Part shown: positions 45,538 to 54,508 of the stretch, piece after piece | Position numbering within the stretch: the first letter of the stretch is position 1 | Layout of the letters: each line of letters begins with the position of its first letter | Assembly (NCBI RefSeq): GCF_014692525.1 | Contig: NZ_JACNYL010000004.1 | Span: 280,205-344,204 of the forward strand | Length of the DNA stretch: 64,000 nt | Reading direction: 5' to 3' | From: Sphingobacterium chuzhouense | GTDB lineage: Bacteria; Bacteroidota; Bacteroidia; Sphingobacteriales; Sphingobacteriaceae | Position numbers and translations under genes: made by a program | Notes under the pieces: generated by a model | The model's input: only the letters and a program-made list of their open reading frames with translations | Told to the model about the DNA's origin: nothing | The model's database searches: none

Positions 45538-46356
45538 TTATTCCGCAGAAAGTGTAATTTTTCTTTCTACGGAAACATTATCACCAGTTACAGCGTTTCC
45601 ATCTTTGTCAACAAGCGTCAGCTTAACCGTATTTTCGCCCATTGGCAGATTTAATATCTCGTAAGGAACCCATTGATCTAGCAAAAACTCCTGTCCATTG
45701 ATGTCTGCTTTAACTTTATTCCCGTTAGCACTTAACGAACCGTTGACAACAAAGAAATCTAACAATAGTGTCTTTGTATCTTCTCCTTTATATTCACCTT
45801 TTGGACGGCTATAGAATAATGCCATTTGTCCTGGATCAGGCAACTCTTCAATTTTAGCATCTGCCGTGACTTTAAACTTCACTAACTTAGAAGCATCTTT
45901 TGTTTTGATTGCCTCATGATAGGAGCGAGATAGGAAAGACATCAAATAGTGCTCTGAGTTAAGCGGCACAGTTACGCTATATTCTGGCTTATATAAAGCT
46001 TCGTACGGTGCATTGTCCAAAATAAAATGAATATGCTGTCCATCATGTGAGTTTGCCATGTGGTGGTCATGTTCCGTTTGTGCGGTCAGTTCAAAATTGC
46101 TGACATTATATTTAACAGTGACTTTTGCGGAATCTGTACCCACTTTTTCAGCGGTAATCGATGCGATTTCTAAAGTCGCTCCCGGAAATTCTTTAGAGTG
46201 TGCTAAAGGATTTACGCCAATGCCGCCAACGGAGTCAGCCAAAGCTGTTGTATCCCGAAGTTCGCCATCTGTATTCTTTGTAGTTGGGTTACATGCCACA
46301 AGTGTCGCTGATGCAGCAACAAATGCTAGGGCAGTTTTCAAATTGGTCATTTTCAT
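45538..46356 (-). CDS. Histidine-rich lipoprotein, phosphopeptide-binding-like
   Basis: 272 residues. Lipobox Cys22 (SATLVACNPTT). Beta-sandwich-like sequence with a His cluster HDHHMANSHDGQHIHF, able to bind metal. Proteins of this kind in Sphingobacteriaceae are often named phosphopeptide-binding; I know of no experimental basis and treat the function as unknown. It is convergent with the symporter gene across the terminator. Two in-frame starts (46356 and 46350) exist; both give the same signal peptide. Confidence 0.75.
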   Translation of the reverse strand: MKMTNLKTALAFVAASATLVACNPTTKNTDGELRDTTALADSVGGIGVNPLAHSKEFPGATLEIASITAEKVGTDSAKVTVKYNVSNFELTAQTEHDHHMANSHDGQHIHFILDNAPYEALYKPEYSVTVPLNSEHYLMSFLSRSYHEAIKTKDASKLVKFKVTADAKIEELPDPGQMALFYSRPKGEYKGEDTKTLLLDFFVVNGSLSANGNKVKADINGQEFLLDQWVPYEILNLPMGENTVKLTLVDKDGNAVTGDNVSVERKITLSAE

Positions 46357-46426
46357 ACCTTTTTATTTAATTATTTTTATGATTTACTACTTCTGTTATC
46401 TAACAAATATAAAGTAAAAAAGTTTT

Positions 46427-47737
46427 TCATTCAAAAGTCGTGTCCAACGCTATCTTAATGGCTTCTATAGTTTGTTCAAGATCATCCTGTGTATGTGCGC
46501 TGGAAATAAAACCAACTTCGTATCCGGAAGGGCCAAAGTATATACCTTGATTAAGCAGTGAACGGTGCATGACTTTATATTTTTCCATAGAAAGCGGATC
46601 AATTTCGTCCGCTCGTTTGATACTTTTTTGGTTTGTAAAAGCAAACCAAAAGATGGAGCCAACCGTGAAAATCTGAACCGCATAGTTTTTACGCTCTATA
46701 TAAGCGCGTATTGCATCTACAAACCCCTGCGTTTTCTGTTCCTGTCTGGTGTAAAAATCTGGTTCTGCCAATACTCGAAGGGCCGCAATTCCTGCGGACA
46801 TAGCCACCGGATTCCCAGATAATGTGCCCGCTTGGTACACGCCTCCGTCAGGCGAAATATGCGCCATGAGCTCCTTGGAGGCACCATACGCACCTACGGG
46901 CATACCTCCACCAATGATTTTTCCATATGTAATAATATCGGGTTGTATATTATAGTAACGTGCAGCTCCTTCAAATCCTAATCGAAATCCGGTAATCACT
47001 TCATCAAAAATGAGTAAAGTACCATGTTCCTGTGTAATTTGGCGCAAGAAATGGATATAATCCTTATCCTGGATCAATAGTCCGTTATTCGCGGGGATAC
47101 CTTCTATAATAACAGCGGCGATCTGATTGGAAAATGAAGAGAAAACCTCTTCCAAAGCTTGTTTGTCATTTAATGCGATGACGATAGTTTCATCGGCAAA
47201 TGCTTTAGGTACACCGGCAGATGATGTTTCGCCAAAGGTAACTAATCCCGAGCCGGCTTTGACCAACAGCGAATCGGAGTGACCATGATAACAGCCCTCG
47301 AATTTTACAATCTTATCTCTTTTAGTAGCTCCCCTAGCCAAACGGATAGCGGACATAACTGCTTCTGTTCCCGAACTGACAAAGCGAATTTTTTCAATAT
47401 AACGGTTATTCGTTAAAATCAATTCAGCTAGCTCGTTTTCCAATCGGGTAGGTGCACCAAAACTTAGTCCCTTGTCTAACTGCTGTGCTACGGCTTCTCG
47501 TACTTTATCATCGTTGTGCCCCAATATCAGAGGCCCCCATGAGCAACAGTAATCAATAAATTCGTTGCCGTCCGCATCCCATATCCGGGCCTTATCCCCT
47601 CGTTCAATAAAGAGAGGAGTACCATATACTGATTTAAACGCCCGAACCGGAGAGTTTACACCTCCTGGGAAATAATTTTTTGCCTTCTCAAAAAGCTCCG
47701 CAGATTTTTTTCGTGAAATATCTTGTTGTTTTGTCAT
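46427..47737 (-). CDS. hemL: Glutamate-1-semialdehyde 2,1-aminomutase
   Basis: 436 residues, class III PLP aminotransferase fold. PLP-binding Lys273 in ITYGKIIGGGMPVGAYG; GCYHGHSDS and FDEVITGFR are further family motifs. It makes 5-aminolevulinate in the glutamate (C5) pathway of heme synthesis, working with HemA. Last of the heme genes here, 185 bp after hemB. Normal length. Confidence 0.97.
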   Translation of the reverse strand: MTKQQDISRKKSAELFEKAKNYFPGGVNSPVRAFKSVYGTPLFIERGDKARIWDADGNEFIDYCCSWGPLILGHNDDKVREAVAQQLDKGLSFGAPTRLENELAELILTNNRYIEKIRFVSSGTEAVMSAIRLARGATKRDKIVKFEGCYHGHSDSLLVKAGSGLVTFGETSSAGVPKAFADETIVIALNDKQALEEVFSSFSNQIAAVIIEGIPANNGLLIQDKDYIHFLRQITQEHGTLLIFDEVITGFRLGFEGAARYYNIQPDIITYGKIIGGGMPVGAYGASKELMAHISPDGGVYQAGTLSGNPVAMSAGIAALRVLAEPDFYTRQEQKTQGFVDAIRAYIERKNYAVQIFTVGSIFWFAFTNQKSIKRADEIDPLSMEKYKVMHRSLLNQGIYFGPSGYEVGFISSAHTQDDLEQTIEAIKIALDTTFE

Positions 47738-47922
47738 TTCGTGATTCTTAATTTGTGAATAGTATACTTTGTAAGTTTTAAGGTTTGTACTATCCCCTCC
47801 TTAAATTTTAATGTCGCATCCGGAGATTTGAGGTTTGTAGAAATCCATTCTTAGCACGGTACATTCTTCTCAAATGTCCGAAGCGACGAGGTTTTGGTTC
47901 TTTTTACGGGAAAAAGAACACA
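47738..47922. other. hemB-hemL gap with dispersed-type hairpin
   Basis: Contains GTTCTTTTT (47897-47905) and its complement AAAAAGAAC (47911-47919) with a 5-nt loop, next to GAAGCGACGAGGTTTTG. The hairpin could end transcription after hemB only weakly, since no clear T-run follows on the minus strand. Confidence 0.5.
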
Positions 47923-48897
47923 CTAAACTAACCATTTCTTTTCTAGTACCTCTTTTGCGTGATAAGTCAGTATTGAAGTTGCGCCAGCGCGACGGAAACT
48001 CATCAATGTTTCCATGATAGCACGCTCTTCGTCCAACCATCCATTGCGAGTAGCGGCTTTCAGCATGGCATACTCACCCGAAACATTGTAGGCCGCGATA
48101 GGTAAGTCAAAATTATCGTGTAATAATTTGATGATATCCAAATAAGGAAGCCCGGGTTTAACCATCAGGAAGTCCGCACCTTCTTCTGCGTCTAATTGCG
48201 CCTCAATAAGAGCTTCCCGTGAATTTGCAGGATTCATTTGATAAGTCTTTTTGTCCCCTGCCTTTGGTGCCGAATTAAGGGCATCCCGAAAAGGGCCATA
48301 AAAAGCCGAAGCATATTTTGCAGTATACGACATCAGTGAAACATGTGAAAATCCACTTTCATCAAGCACCCGGCGGATATAGCCAATGCGCCCGTCCATC
48401 ATATCCGAAGGAGCAATGATGTCGGCACCTGCTTCTGCATGTGCAAGCGCCATCTTCCCTAATATATCTAAGGTTTCATCGTTTAGGATAATACCATTTT
48501 CCACAATTCCATCGTGTCCGTCCGAGCTGTAAGGATCCATGGCTACATCCGTTACTACACAGGCTTCAGGAAAGTTTTTCTTAACTTCTTCGATAGCTCT
48601 CAAATAGAGATTGTCTTTTTTATAGCTTACAGTAGCATATTTATCTTTAAATGAGTCTTCAATATTGGGGAAAAGGTCGAATGCATATAACCCAAGCTTC
48701 ATACAGCTTTCTACCTCGCGCAACAGATTGTCAATAGAATGCCGATAGATTCCGGGCATGGAAGAAACCTCGGTTTTCTGATTTTGCCCCTCTATAACGA
48801 ACAGTGGAAAAATAAGGTTGGCGGGTGTTAGATGATGCTCTTGGATCATATCCCGGATAACGGCAGATTTTCTATTTCTTCTTGGACGATGCAACAT
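47923..48897 (-). CDS. hemB: Delta-aminolevulinic acid dehydratase (porphobilinogen synthase)
   Basis: 324 residues, TIM barrel. The Schiff-base Lys pair lies in SYTAKYASAFYGPFRDAL and in LMVKPGLPYLDI. The start RPRRNRKSAVIRDMIQEH is typical. It joins two 5-aminolevulinate to porphobilinogen. The metal-binding segment (VVTDVAMDPYSSDGHDGI) lacks the Cys triad of zinc enzymes, which suggests the Mg-dependent form. 50 bp after the hemCD gene. Confidence 0.97.
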   Translation of the reverse strand: MLHRPRRNRKSAVIRDMIQEHHLTPANLIFPLFVIEGQNQKTEVSSMPGIYRHSIDNLLREVESCMKLGLYAFDLFPNIEDSFKDKYATVSYKKDNLYLRAIEEVKKNFPEACVVTDVAMDPYSSDGHDGIVENGIILNDETLDILGKMALAHAEAGADIIAPSDMMDGRIGYIRRVLDESGFSHVSLMSYTAKYASAFYGPFRDALNSAPKAGDKKTYQMNPANSREALIEAQLDAEEGADFLMVKPGLPYLDIIKLLHDNFDLPIAAYNVSGEYAMLKAATRNGWLDEERAIMETLMSFRRAGATSILTYHAKEVLEKKWLV

Positions 48898-48947
48898 TCT
48901 TTGTTATTTAGTATTTAATATTATCTTTATTAACCATCAGTCATTTA

Positions 48948-50540
48948 CTACTCATAGTCCAGGCCAAAGATTGCTTCTGACAGTCCTATTTCATCGGGTG
49001 TGAACGGAAGCGTGTAGTTTAGCCCCATAGCGTCTATCGCTTTCGCAGTAGAATGCCCGATACAAATAATTTTTTGACCAGGGTCGATTAGATTTTCTTG
49101 AAAATACGCCTCTACATTACTGGGACTTGTGAAAATTAGCACTTCGGCATTGGTTTTATCCACATGCTCTTGTATCACCGTTTCATAGAAAGGCATATCA
49201 ATAACTTTCGTATTTGACGTAAGCGCGTTTTGGATAGACATTAAAGAATCTTTTGCTCTAGGAATGAAGACTGTTTGGCCATCGACAAGTTTAGCAAATT
49301 CTTTCGCAATGTCTTCCGTCTTGATACCTAAGTTATCTCCCGAAAAGTCGGCTACGCGGCCATATTTGCGTAATGCATCTTCAGAACCTCTACCGAGTAC
49401 GGCGAGTTTTGTCTTTTTTAAAATCCAGGGGTCTAATTTGAAGAAATGCTCAATAGCATTTTTGCTATTAAAGAAAATCCAATCCGCACGTTTTAAAATA
49501 AAAGAATCCAGTTTATTGATAGTTGGATATATTCTAATGAGAGAACGTGCATCAACCTGAATGTTGTGCTTTGCCAAATAGCGACCTAAGTAGGAGTTTT
49601 CGTCTAAGTCACGTGTAATGAAAACGCTGCTAGGCAGCTTTCTTTCTTTTTGGAATTTGGCGAAAATTCGATCAGGCATATCGTCTGTATTTTCAGCACG
49701 TGTATATAAGCGATTTGGAAAATCTTCATTGTCTTCGGCAATGGAGGTCCAGGCTTCGTACTGACCATCTTCGGTTTCTCGACAAAAACAGCCTAAAGGA
49801 GCGTGACAGCCCGCGTCGAACAAATTCAGTACTTTTCGTTCTACTCCAATAACGTTCGCAACTTTTTTATCATGTATTTTCTGAAGAAGATCAAACAGCT
49901 CTTTGTCGACTTCACGAATCTGCACGGCTAACACACCTTGAGCAGGAGCAGGGATAACCTCGATGGGCGGTATTTCTTCAATATGGAAGTCTGTTAAATC
50001 CATTTCAATGCGGGCAATGCCGGCTTTTGCCAATACGATAGCGTCATATTTTTCATCACGCAGTTTCTGAATACGTGTTTGCAGATTACCTCGGAGATCG
50101 ATAAACTCTAGATCCGGACGTAAAGATAATAATTGAGCCTTACGCCGATTGGACGAGGTGCCGACAGATGCATTATGTTTTAAAGACAGCCTTTTTTTAA
50201 TATCAACACAGTCCTTGTGGACAATAATCAGTTCCGATGGATCTTCCCGCTCAGATACTGCCGCGATGATTAGACCAGGAGGATTGACGGTCGGTAGGTC
50301 TTTATGAGAGTGAACAGCCAAATCTATTTGCCCCATAAATAACTCTTCTTCTAGCTCTTTAGTGAAAAATCCTTTTCCCTCGAGTTTATCCAACCGTAAA
50401 TGTTGAACGATATCTCCTTGGGTTTTGATAATTTTCAATTCGGATTCTATGCCAATCTCAGCCAACCTTGCTTTGATAAACTCGGCCTGCCATAATGCCA
50501 GTTGACTACCCCTGGTTCCGATAATAAGTTTTCTATTCAC
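48948..50540 (-). CDS. hemC-hemD: Fused hydroxymethylbilane synthase - uroporphyrinogen-III synthase
   Basis: 530 residues. Residues 1 to ~305 are HemC: GTRGSQLALWQAEFI, VHSHKDLPT, and the Cys that bears the dipyrromethane cofactor in DAGCHAPLG. The remaining ~220 residues follow HemD (FITRDLDENSYLGRYL, IFTSPSNVEAYF, ICIGHSTAKAI). A fusion of two successive enzymes would pass hydroxymethylbilane directly to ring closure. HemD-type sequences are always divergent, so the second half is less certain than the first. Next in order after hemA. Confidence 0.92.
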   Translation of the reverse strand: MNRKLIIGTRGSQLALWQAEFIKARLAEIGIESELKIIKTQGDIVQHLRLDKLEGKGFFTKELEEELFMGQIDLAVHSHKDLPTVNPPGLIIAAVSEREDPSELIIVHKDCVDIKKRLSLKHNASVGTSSNRRKAQLLSLRPDLEFIDLRGNLQTRIQKLRDEKYDAIVLAKAGIARIEMDLTDFHIEEIPPIEVIPAPAQGVLAVQIREVDKELFDLLQKIHDKKVANVIGVERKVLNLFDAGCHAPLGCFCRETEDGQYEAWTSIAEDNEDFPNRLYTRAENTDDMPDRIFAKFQKERKLPSSVFITRDLDENSYLGRYLAKHNIQVDARSLIRIYPTINKLDSFILKRADWIFFNSKNAIEHFFKLDPWILKKTKLAVLGRGSEDALRKYGRVADFSGDNLGIKTEDIAKEFAKLVDGQTVFIPRAKDSLMSIQNALTSNTKVIDMPFYETVIQEHVDKTNAEVLIFTSPSNVEAYFQENLIDPGQKIICIGHSTAKAIDAMGLNYTLPFTPDEIGLSEAIFGLDYE

Positions 50541-50650
50541 TGTCTACTGCTGCTTAAATGGTGTGCTAATGCGTACAAAAATAACCAAATAGCTATACAA
50601 TCCCGACTCTCTTTGTCAGAATTATGGTATATTTTCTGTACGGAAGACGA

Positions 50651-51892
50651 TTAGTTGATTTCTGTTTGGGAATTTTTAACCAAGATCTCTTTAGCCATCA
50701 CCATAGGTACTTTGATGTACTTTTTTTCCATGTAGCTGATAACTTTTTCTAATACCTCACGCGCTTGAGGATCGAGGTTTTGAAGGTCCTGTGCAAAAAC
50801 TTCGTTCAAGGCAAAGGATCGAATTTCTTTGATTTTTTCAGGTACTTCGCGCATAGCCACTTCGACACGACGTTGCTTAACGATTGGTAAAAACTCTTGT
50901 ATATTTTGTTGGATGATAGCATCGGCATTTTCCAACTCTGCATAACGATCTTGTTTGTTTTTTTCTGCAATCGCCTGTAAGCTACTGACTTCGATGTAAT
51001 GTATAGGAAACTGTGCCACTACTTCAGCATCGATATCATTAGGAATGGCTAAATCAACGACCACTTTTTTGTCTGTTTCTCCGTTCAGGAGCGAATTATA
51101 AAGGTTTATATCAATGATTGCCTCAGGCGAGCCTGTGCATACAATCATCACATCAAATCCTTTTTTATAATGAGACAATTCGGATAATGAATAGGCTTCC
51201 GCATTTAATTCCCGAGCTAATTTCTGTGCATTTTTCAATGTACGATTGAAAATGACAAAATTCGAGTGTTGATGTTTTTTTAGATATTTAGCTAAGTTTT
51301 GATTGGTTTCTCCTGAACCGATAACTAAAATCCGGGGATTAGCCGGCAATTTGGTCTCTTTAAGCTTGCGATAAGCTAATGAAACAACGGAGATTGGATT
51401 GCGGGAAATATTCGTATAAGTATATACTTCTTTAGCCGTTTTAACCAAACGATCCATAACCAAACGTAAATAATCGCCTGTGAAACCGGCTGTACGGCAT
51501 CTTTCGTATGCACGACGTACTTGTGCCAGGATTTCCTTTTCGCCAACAACCAAACTTTCAAGTGAGCAAGACATACGAAAAAGATGGTTCAGTGCATCCA
51601 TGCCAGAATAGCGTGTAACCTGCCCTAAATAGCATTGCAAACGTTCTGCAGGAACGCAGAAATTCATTTGATGCATAAAATCAGCAACAAACTCATCGCT
51701 CAACTCATGTCCGCCACAAAACACAAATTCCACGCGGTTACAAGTTGCGATATAGAAAATCTCAGGAATATCCAACGTGGTTTTCAGGTTCACTAAGCGA
51801 TCTTCTAACTCTTCGTTGCAGATGACCAAATTCCCCAAGTCTTTTAATTCGACATGCTTGTGGGTAAATGCTATTACTTTTAAATTCTTCAA
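50651..51892 (-). CDS. hemA: Glutamyl-tRNA reductase
   Basis: 413 residues. The catalytic Cys is in YIATCNRVEF; NADPH-binding fold at VIGSGETNQNLAKYL; the long C-terminal dimer helix is present. It reduces glutamyl-tRNA to glutamate-1-semialdehyde, the committed step of the C5 heme pathway. First gene of hemA-hemCD-hemB-hemL, all on the minus strand. A -7/-33 promoter is found upstream, as is a palindrome farther away (52091). Confidence 0.97.
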   Translation of the reverse strand: MKNLKVIAFTHKHVELKDLGNLVICNEELEDRLVNLKTTLDIPEIFYIATCNRVEFVFCGGHELSDEFVADFMHQMNFCVPAERLQCYLGQVTRYSGMDALNHLFRMSCSLESLVVGEKEILAQVRRAYERCRTAGFTGDYLRLVMDRLVKTAKEVYTYTNISRNPISVVSLAYRKLKETKLPANPRILVIGSGETNQNLAKYLKKHQHSNFVIFNRTLKNAQKLARELNAEAYSLSELSHYKKGFDVMIVCTGSPEAIIDINLYNSLLNGETDKKVVVDLAIPNDIDAEVVAQFPIHYIEVSSLQAIAEKNKQDRYAELENADAIIQQNIQEFLPIVKQRRVEVAMREVPEKIKEIRSFALNEVFAQDLQNLDPQAREVLEKVISYMEKKYIKVPMVMAKEILVKNSQTEIN

Positions 51893-51924
51893 GGCCTAGA
51901 TCTTGCTCAATAATTTTATCCCTG

Positions 51925-51959
51925 CAAATGTAGAGTAAAAGCCATTGTTTTCTGTCAAA
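51925..51959 (-). promoter_or_regulatory. hemA promoter
   Basis: Minus-strand TACATTTG (51925-51932) as -7 and TTTG (51956-51959) 23 bp upstream as -33. It lies 33 bp before hemA. Confidence 0.6.
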
Positions 51960-52090
51960 AATCTGTCAATACAGTGAATTTAGAATGGTTTTAAATAGCG
52001 TTAATTTTTTGTTAAACGGTTGAAATATAATGTTTTGTGTATTTTTCGTTTTATTGATGTGATTAGAATCATAAATTTGGACAGGGATAA

Positions 52091-52104
52091 GTGACGCAAG
52101 TCAC
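52091..52104. promoter_or_regulatory. Palindrome resembling a Crp/Fnr-type site
   Basis: GTGACGCAAGTCAC, with 5-bp arms and a 4-bp centre flanked by AA and AA, sits in the 248-bp gap between the DUF2027-like gene and hemA, about 160 bp before the hemA -7 box. The half-site and spacing resemble Crp/Fnr-family operators. Confidence 0.4.
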
Positions 52105-52140
52105 AAGTTTTTCCTGACCAATGATAATCCTTTTGTCTGT

Positions 52141-52791
52141 TTAGCGCCGATTTGGGCGGTGGGAAATAAAATGATCTTTTAATTTGTCTAGCCCAATGTT
52201 TTCTTCAGGTTTGTCCAATTCATAACGCCAAACTTTTGTCTCTAAAAGATCATCGTTTTCTTTAGAGCGGATGAGATCAAGTGGTTTTACACGAAACTCC
52301 TTACGCAGAGCGGATGTTGCATTATGTGGCAACATACTGTACCTGAGAATTTGTATTTCGAAGTTCGGCCACTTGCCAGCGTTCGAAAAATTTGCAGAAT
52401 AAAACTGGATGAAATCTCTAGCCAATATCTTCTCTGCAAATACTCCTGTGCGTTTAGTACCGTTAATTTCGTTGGCGACCACCAAGATATCATAGGAAGT
52501 ATGGTTAATAAAGTAAAATTTGGCAAGACCATCTTTTTCTTCTCCTGCAATACCTATATAGATTCCGCGTTCTATAAAAGGAGTATTGGCAACTACTACT
52601 TTTGTTCCTGTATCAAGATCGTCAGCGCGGTGCATATTGCCGTGCACCAATGTAATTTTATTGGCGGGTACAGGGATCTCAAAACCGGAATCATCCGTTA
52701 CACCTATAATATCGTCGTTCTGAAAGGAAGTAATGTGTCCTTCGATTGGTTCGTCTACAAAACGAACAAAATCTCCAATTTTAAATTTCAT
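52141..52791 (-). CDS. DUF2027-like protein without Smr domain
   Basis: 216 residues. The start KFKIGDFVRFVDEPIEGHITSF and the following beta-rich region match the N-terminal part of Bacteroidota DUF2027 proteins, which as I know them usually end in a Smr (MutS2-related) nuclease domain. Here the sequence stops after a short tail (LKDHFISHRPNRR) with no Smr motif. No frameshifted Smr sequence is visible downstream, so it appears as a naturally short form. Function unknown. Confidence 0.6.
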   Translation of the reverse strand: MKFKIGDFVRFVDEPIEGHITSFQNDDIIGVTDDSGFEIPVPANKITLVHGNMHRADDLDTGTKVVVANTPFIERGIYIGIAGEEKDGLAKFYFINHTSYDILVVANEINGTKRTGVFAEKILARDFIQFYSANFSNAGKWPNFEIQILRYSMLPHNATSALRKEFRVKPLDLIRSKENDDLLETKVWRYELDKPEENIGLDKLKDHFISHRPNRR

Positions 52792-52826
52792 TTAATTTTT
52801 TCGTTATGGTTTGCTGTCCAAATATA

Positions 52827-53486
52827 TTATTGGATAGCAAACGGTTCAATTATTTGTTTTTGTAGCAGTTGATAGTAAGCCGTGCCGGAAATAAACTTTG
52901 CGCCCAAAGAAGCTAAGTGTTCACTGTATATTTGACAATCAATTAGTTCGAAATTAAATGTTTGACAGAGATTAATTAAGGCAAGTTTAGATGCGTTTGA
53001 TGCGTGTGAAAACATACTCTCGCCACAAAATACCGCACCAATCTGTATGCCGTAAAGCCCACCCACAAGTACCCCATTTTCGTTGTATGTCTCTACACTA
53101 TGTGCGTAGCCCAATTCATGTAAACGAATATAGGCTTCTTGCATGTCCGCGGTAATCCATGTTCCTTGCTGATCTTTTCGTTTCGTGGTGGCACATCGGT
53201 CAATGACTTCCATAAAAGCAGTGTTATGTGCAGTCCGAAAAAGTGAATTTCGTATAAACTGCTGCATACTCCTTGTTATCTTAAGTTCCTTCGGATCGAG
53301 TACAAAGCGTTCGTGCGGTGCATACCACAAGATAGGTGTTTCATCAGAAAACCATGGGAAGATTCCATGCTGGTAAGCCAATAATAATCGTTCGGAACTC
53401 AAATCTCCCCCAATGGCGAGCAAACCATCATCATCCGCCAGAGAAGGATGAGGAAATATAAGACGACCATCTAAAGAATAGGGCAT
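52827..53486 (-). CDS. aat: Leucyl/phenylalanyl-tRNA--protein transferase
   Basis: 219 residues. FPHPSLADDDGLLAIGGDLSSERLLLAYQHGIFPWF is split here by family motifs: ADDDGLLAIGGD and YQHGIFPWF, then ILWYAPHERFVL, GTWITADMQEAY, GYAHSVETY and GESMFSHASNASK. The enzyme adds Leu or Phe to proteins with N-terminal Arg/Lys, marking them for ClpS/ClpAP (N-end rule). Between the DUF2027-like gene and rbfA on the same strand. Confidence 0.97.
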   Translation of the reverse strand: MPYSLDGRLIFPHPSLADDDGLLAIGGDLSSERLLLAYQHGIFPWFSDETPILWYAPHERFVLDPKELKITRSMQQFIRNSLFRTAHNTAFMEVIDRCATTKRKDQQGTWITADMQEAYIRLHELGYAHSVETYNENGVLVGGLYGIQIGAVFCGESMFSHASNASKLALINLCQTFNFELIDCQIYSEHLASLGAKFISGTAYYQLLQKQIIEPFAIQ

Positions 53487-53510
53487 AAAGAACGTGAAAT
53501 GAACAGTACA

Positions 53511-53882
53511 TTAATCCGGTTGTCTCGGTTCTTTACTTATTTTTTCAAATAATTTGTCCATGTGTTCGACGTATTCATTCGTGTCGTCCAGAAAAAATTC
53601 TAATTCCGGGACGATTCGAGCTTGATTTTTGATTTTTATGCCCAACTTATAACGTATCTCACTTGTTCTGCTTTGGATTTGTTTCAAATCTTCCTTTGCT
53701 GTTTTCGTATTTAAGAAACTTAAGTATATACGAGCAATCGCCAAATCCGGCGTAACCCTTACTTTCGTTACTGTTATAAAAGCTCCGGGCGCCCAAGAAT
53801 TGCCATCTCGTTGGAATAGTGCCGCAAGATCTTCTTGAATGACCCCGGCGAATCGTTGTTGTCTTTTGCTCTCTGTTCCCAT
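53511..53882 (-). CDS. rbfA: Ribosome-binding factor A
   Basis: 123 residues. KH-like fold with SKRQQRFAGVIQEDLAALFQ at the start and the conserved VRVTPDLAIARIYLSFL and RIVPELEFFLDDT segments. RbfA helps mature the 16S rRNA 5' end and is needed at low temperature. 24 bp before aat. The usual partner genes (nusA, infB) are not next to it here. Confidence 0.95.
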   Translation of the reverse strand: MGTESKRQQRFAGVIQEDLAALFQRDGNSWAPGAFITVTKVRVTPDLAIARIYLSFLNTKTAKEDLKQIQSRTSEIRYKLGIKIKNQARIVPELEFFLDDTNEYVEHMDKLFEKISKEPRQPD

Positions 53883-54079
53883 ATCTACTTCAATTTTTAT
53901 AAGACTGTCTAAAAAAAATTAACGCTTACTCTTTCTGTTATACTGAGCTTGCGGATACAATGAATAACCATCTTTAAACATGGTTTTAGATCCTTCAATA
54001 TGTTCAGGATGAAAGAAGAAAAACAATCAATAAGCTTTAGACAGCTACGTGTCTATGACAAAGATACCAATATATTATA
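53883..54079. other. Spacer upstream of rbfA
   Basis: I see no gene or clear structure in this stretch apart from the probable rbfA 5' region. Confidence 0.4.
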
Positions 54080-54310
54080 AAAAAAGCGTATCACCCTCTC
54101 CGTGATACGCTTCAGAACAAAATTAGTTTATAAGTGGTCAGCCGGATTTCTTTTCAAGCTTTAAGACCTTCGTCTATCACATTTTAGTTTGTTAGCTTTG
54201 GTAAAATAAAGTGTAAGTATTAACTCACTTGTCTTTATTTTTGTTATTCCATTTCCCCTTTACGCCTACAAACATAGGGATATAAATTATTCACACAAAG
54301 ATATTTTTTA
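54080..54310 (-). ncRNA. Candidate minus-strand small transcript
   Basis: On the minus strand a -7 box TATCTTTG (about 54296-54303) is followed ~200 nt later by a strong terminator (54086-54112: 11-bp stem AAGCGTATCAC, 7-nt loop, then seven T). No ORF over 60 codons is present; a 16-codon ORF (MFVGVKGKWNNKNKDK) begins about 20 bases past the box. The sequence does not match a structural RNA I can name (6S was considered). Promoter and terminator together suggest a small RNA or tiny mRNA. Confidence 0.45.
54085..54113 (-). terminator. Terminator of the candidate minus-strand transcript
   Basis: AAGCGTATCAC with its perfect complement and T7 on the minus strand only. No annotated minus-strand gene ends here. 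Confidence 0.85.
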
Positions 54311-54319
54311 AAAAAAAGT

Positions 54320-54331
54320 AAGTGATCACTT
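54320..54331. promoter_or_regulatory. Palindrome AAGTGATCACTT near the small-transcript promoter
   Basis: A perfect 12-bp palindrome ~16 bp upstream of the -7 box of the minus-strand transcript, in the place of the -33 region, which could be an operator. Confidence 0.35.
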
Positions 54332-54374
54332 TTTAATTGCTACAGTTATTGTTTTAGGAAGTACTAAATAGTCC

Positions 54375-54406
54375 TTGTGTTTATTGGGGAAGATTCGATA
54401 AATTTG
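54375..54406 (+). promoter_or_regulatory. argH promoter
   Basis: TTG (54375-54377) and TAAATTTG (54399-54406) are separated by 21 bp. The leader to argH is about 95 nt. CCTTGTG (54373-54379) recurs inverted as CACAAGG (54431-54437), on either side of the -7 box. Confidence 0.65.
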
Positions 54407-54508
54407 TGACAGAAACTAGTAAATAAAACCACAAGGGGCTTCAATAGAAAAGGGATTATTGTACAGAATAAAAATACCGTTGTTGCTCTGATTAAAAACA
54501 AAAACTAA

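Noticed and set aside
52324..52872. 182-residue ORF on the plus strand
   Set aside because: Antisense to the DUF2027-like and aat genes; no start signal or motif.
54086..54310. 6S RNA
   Set aside because: The 5' and 3' parts do not form the long closing helix with a central bulge by eye; kept only as an unnamed transcript.
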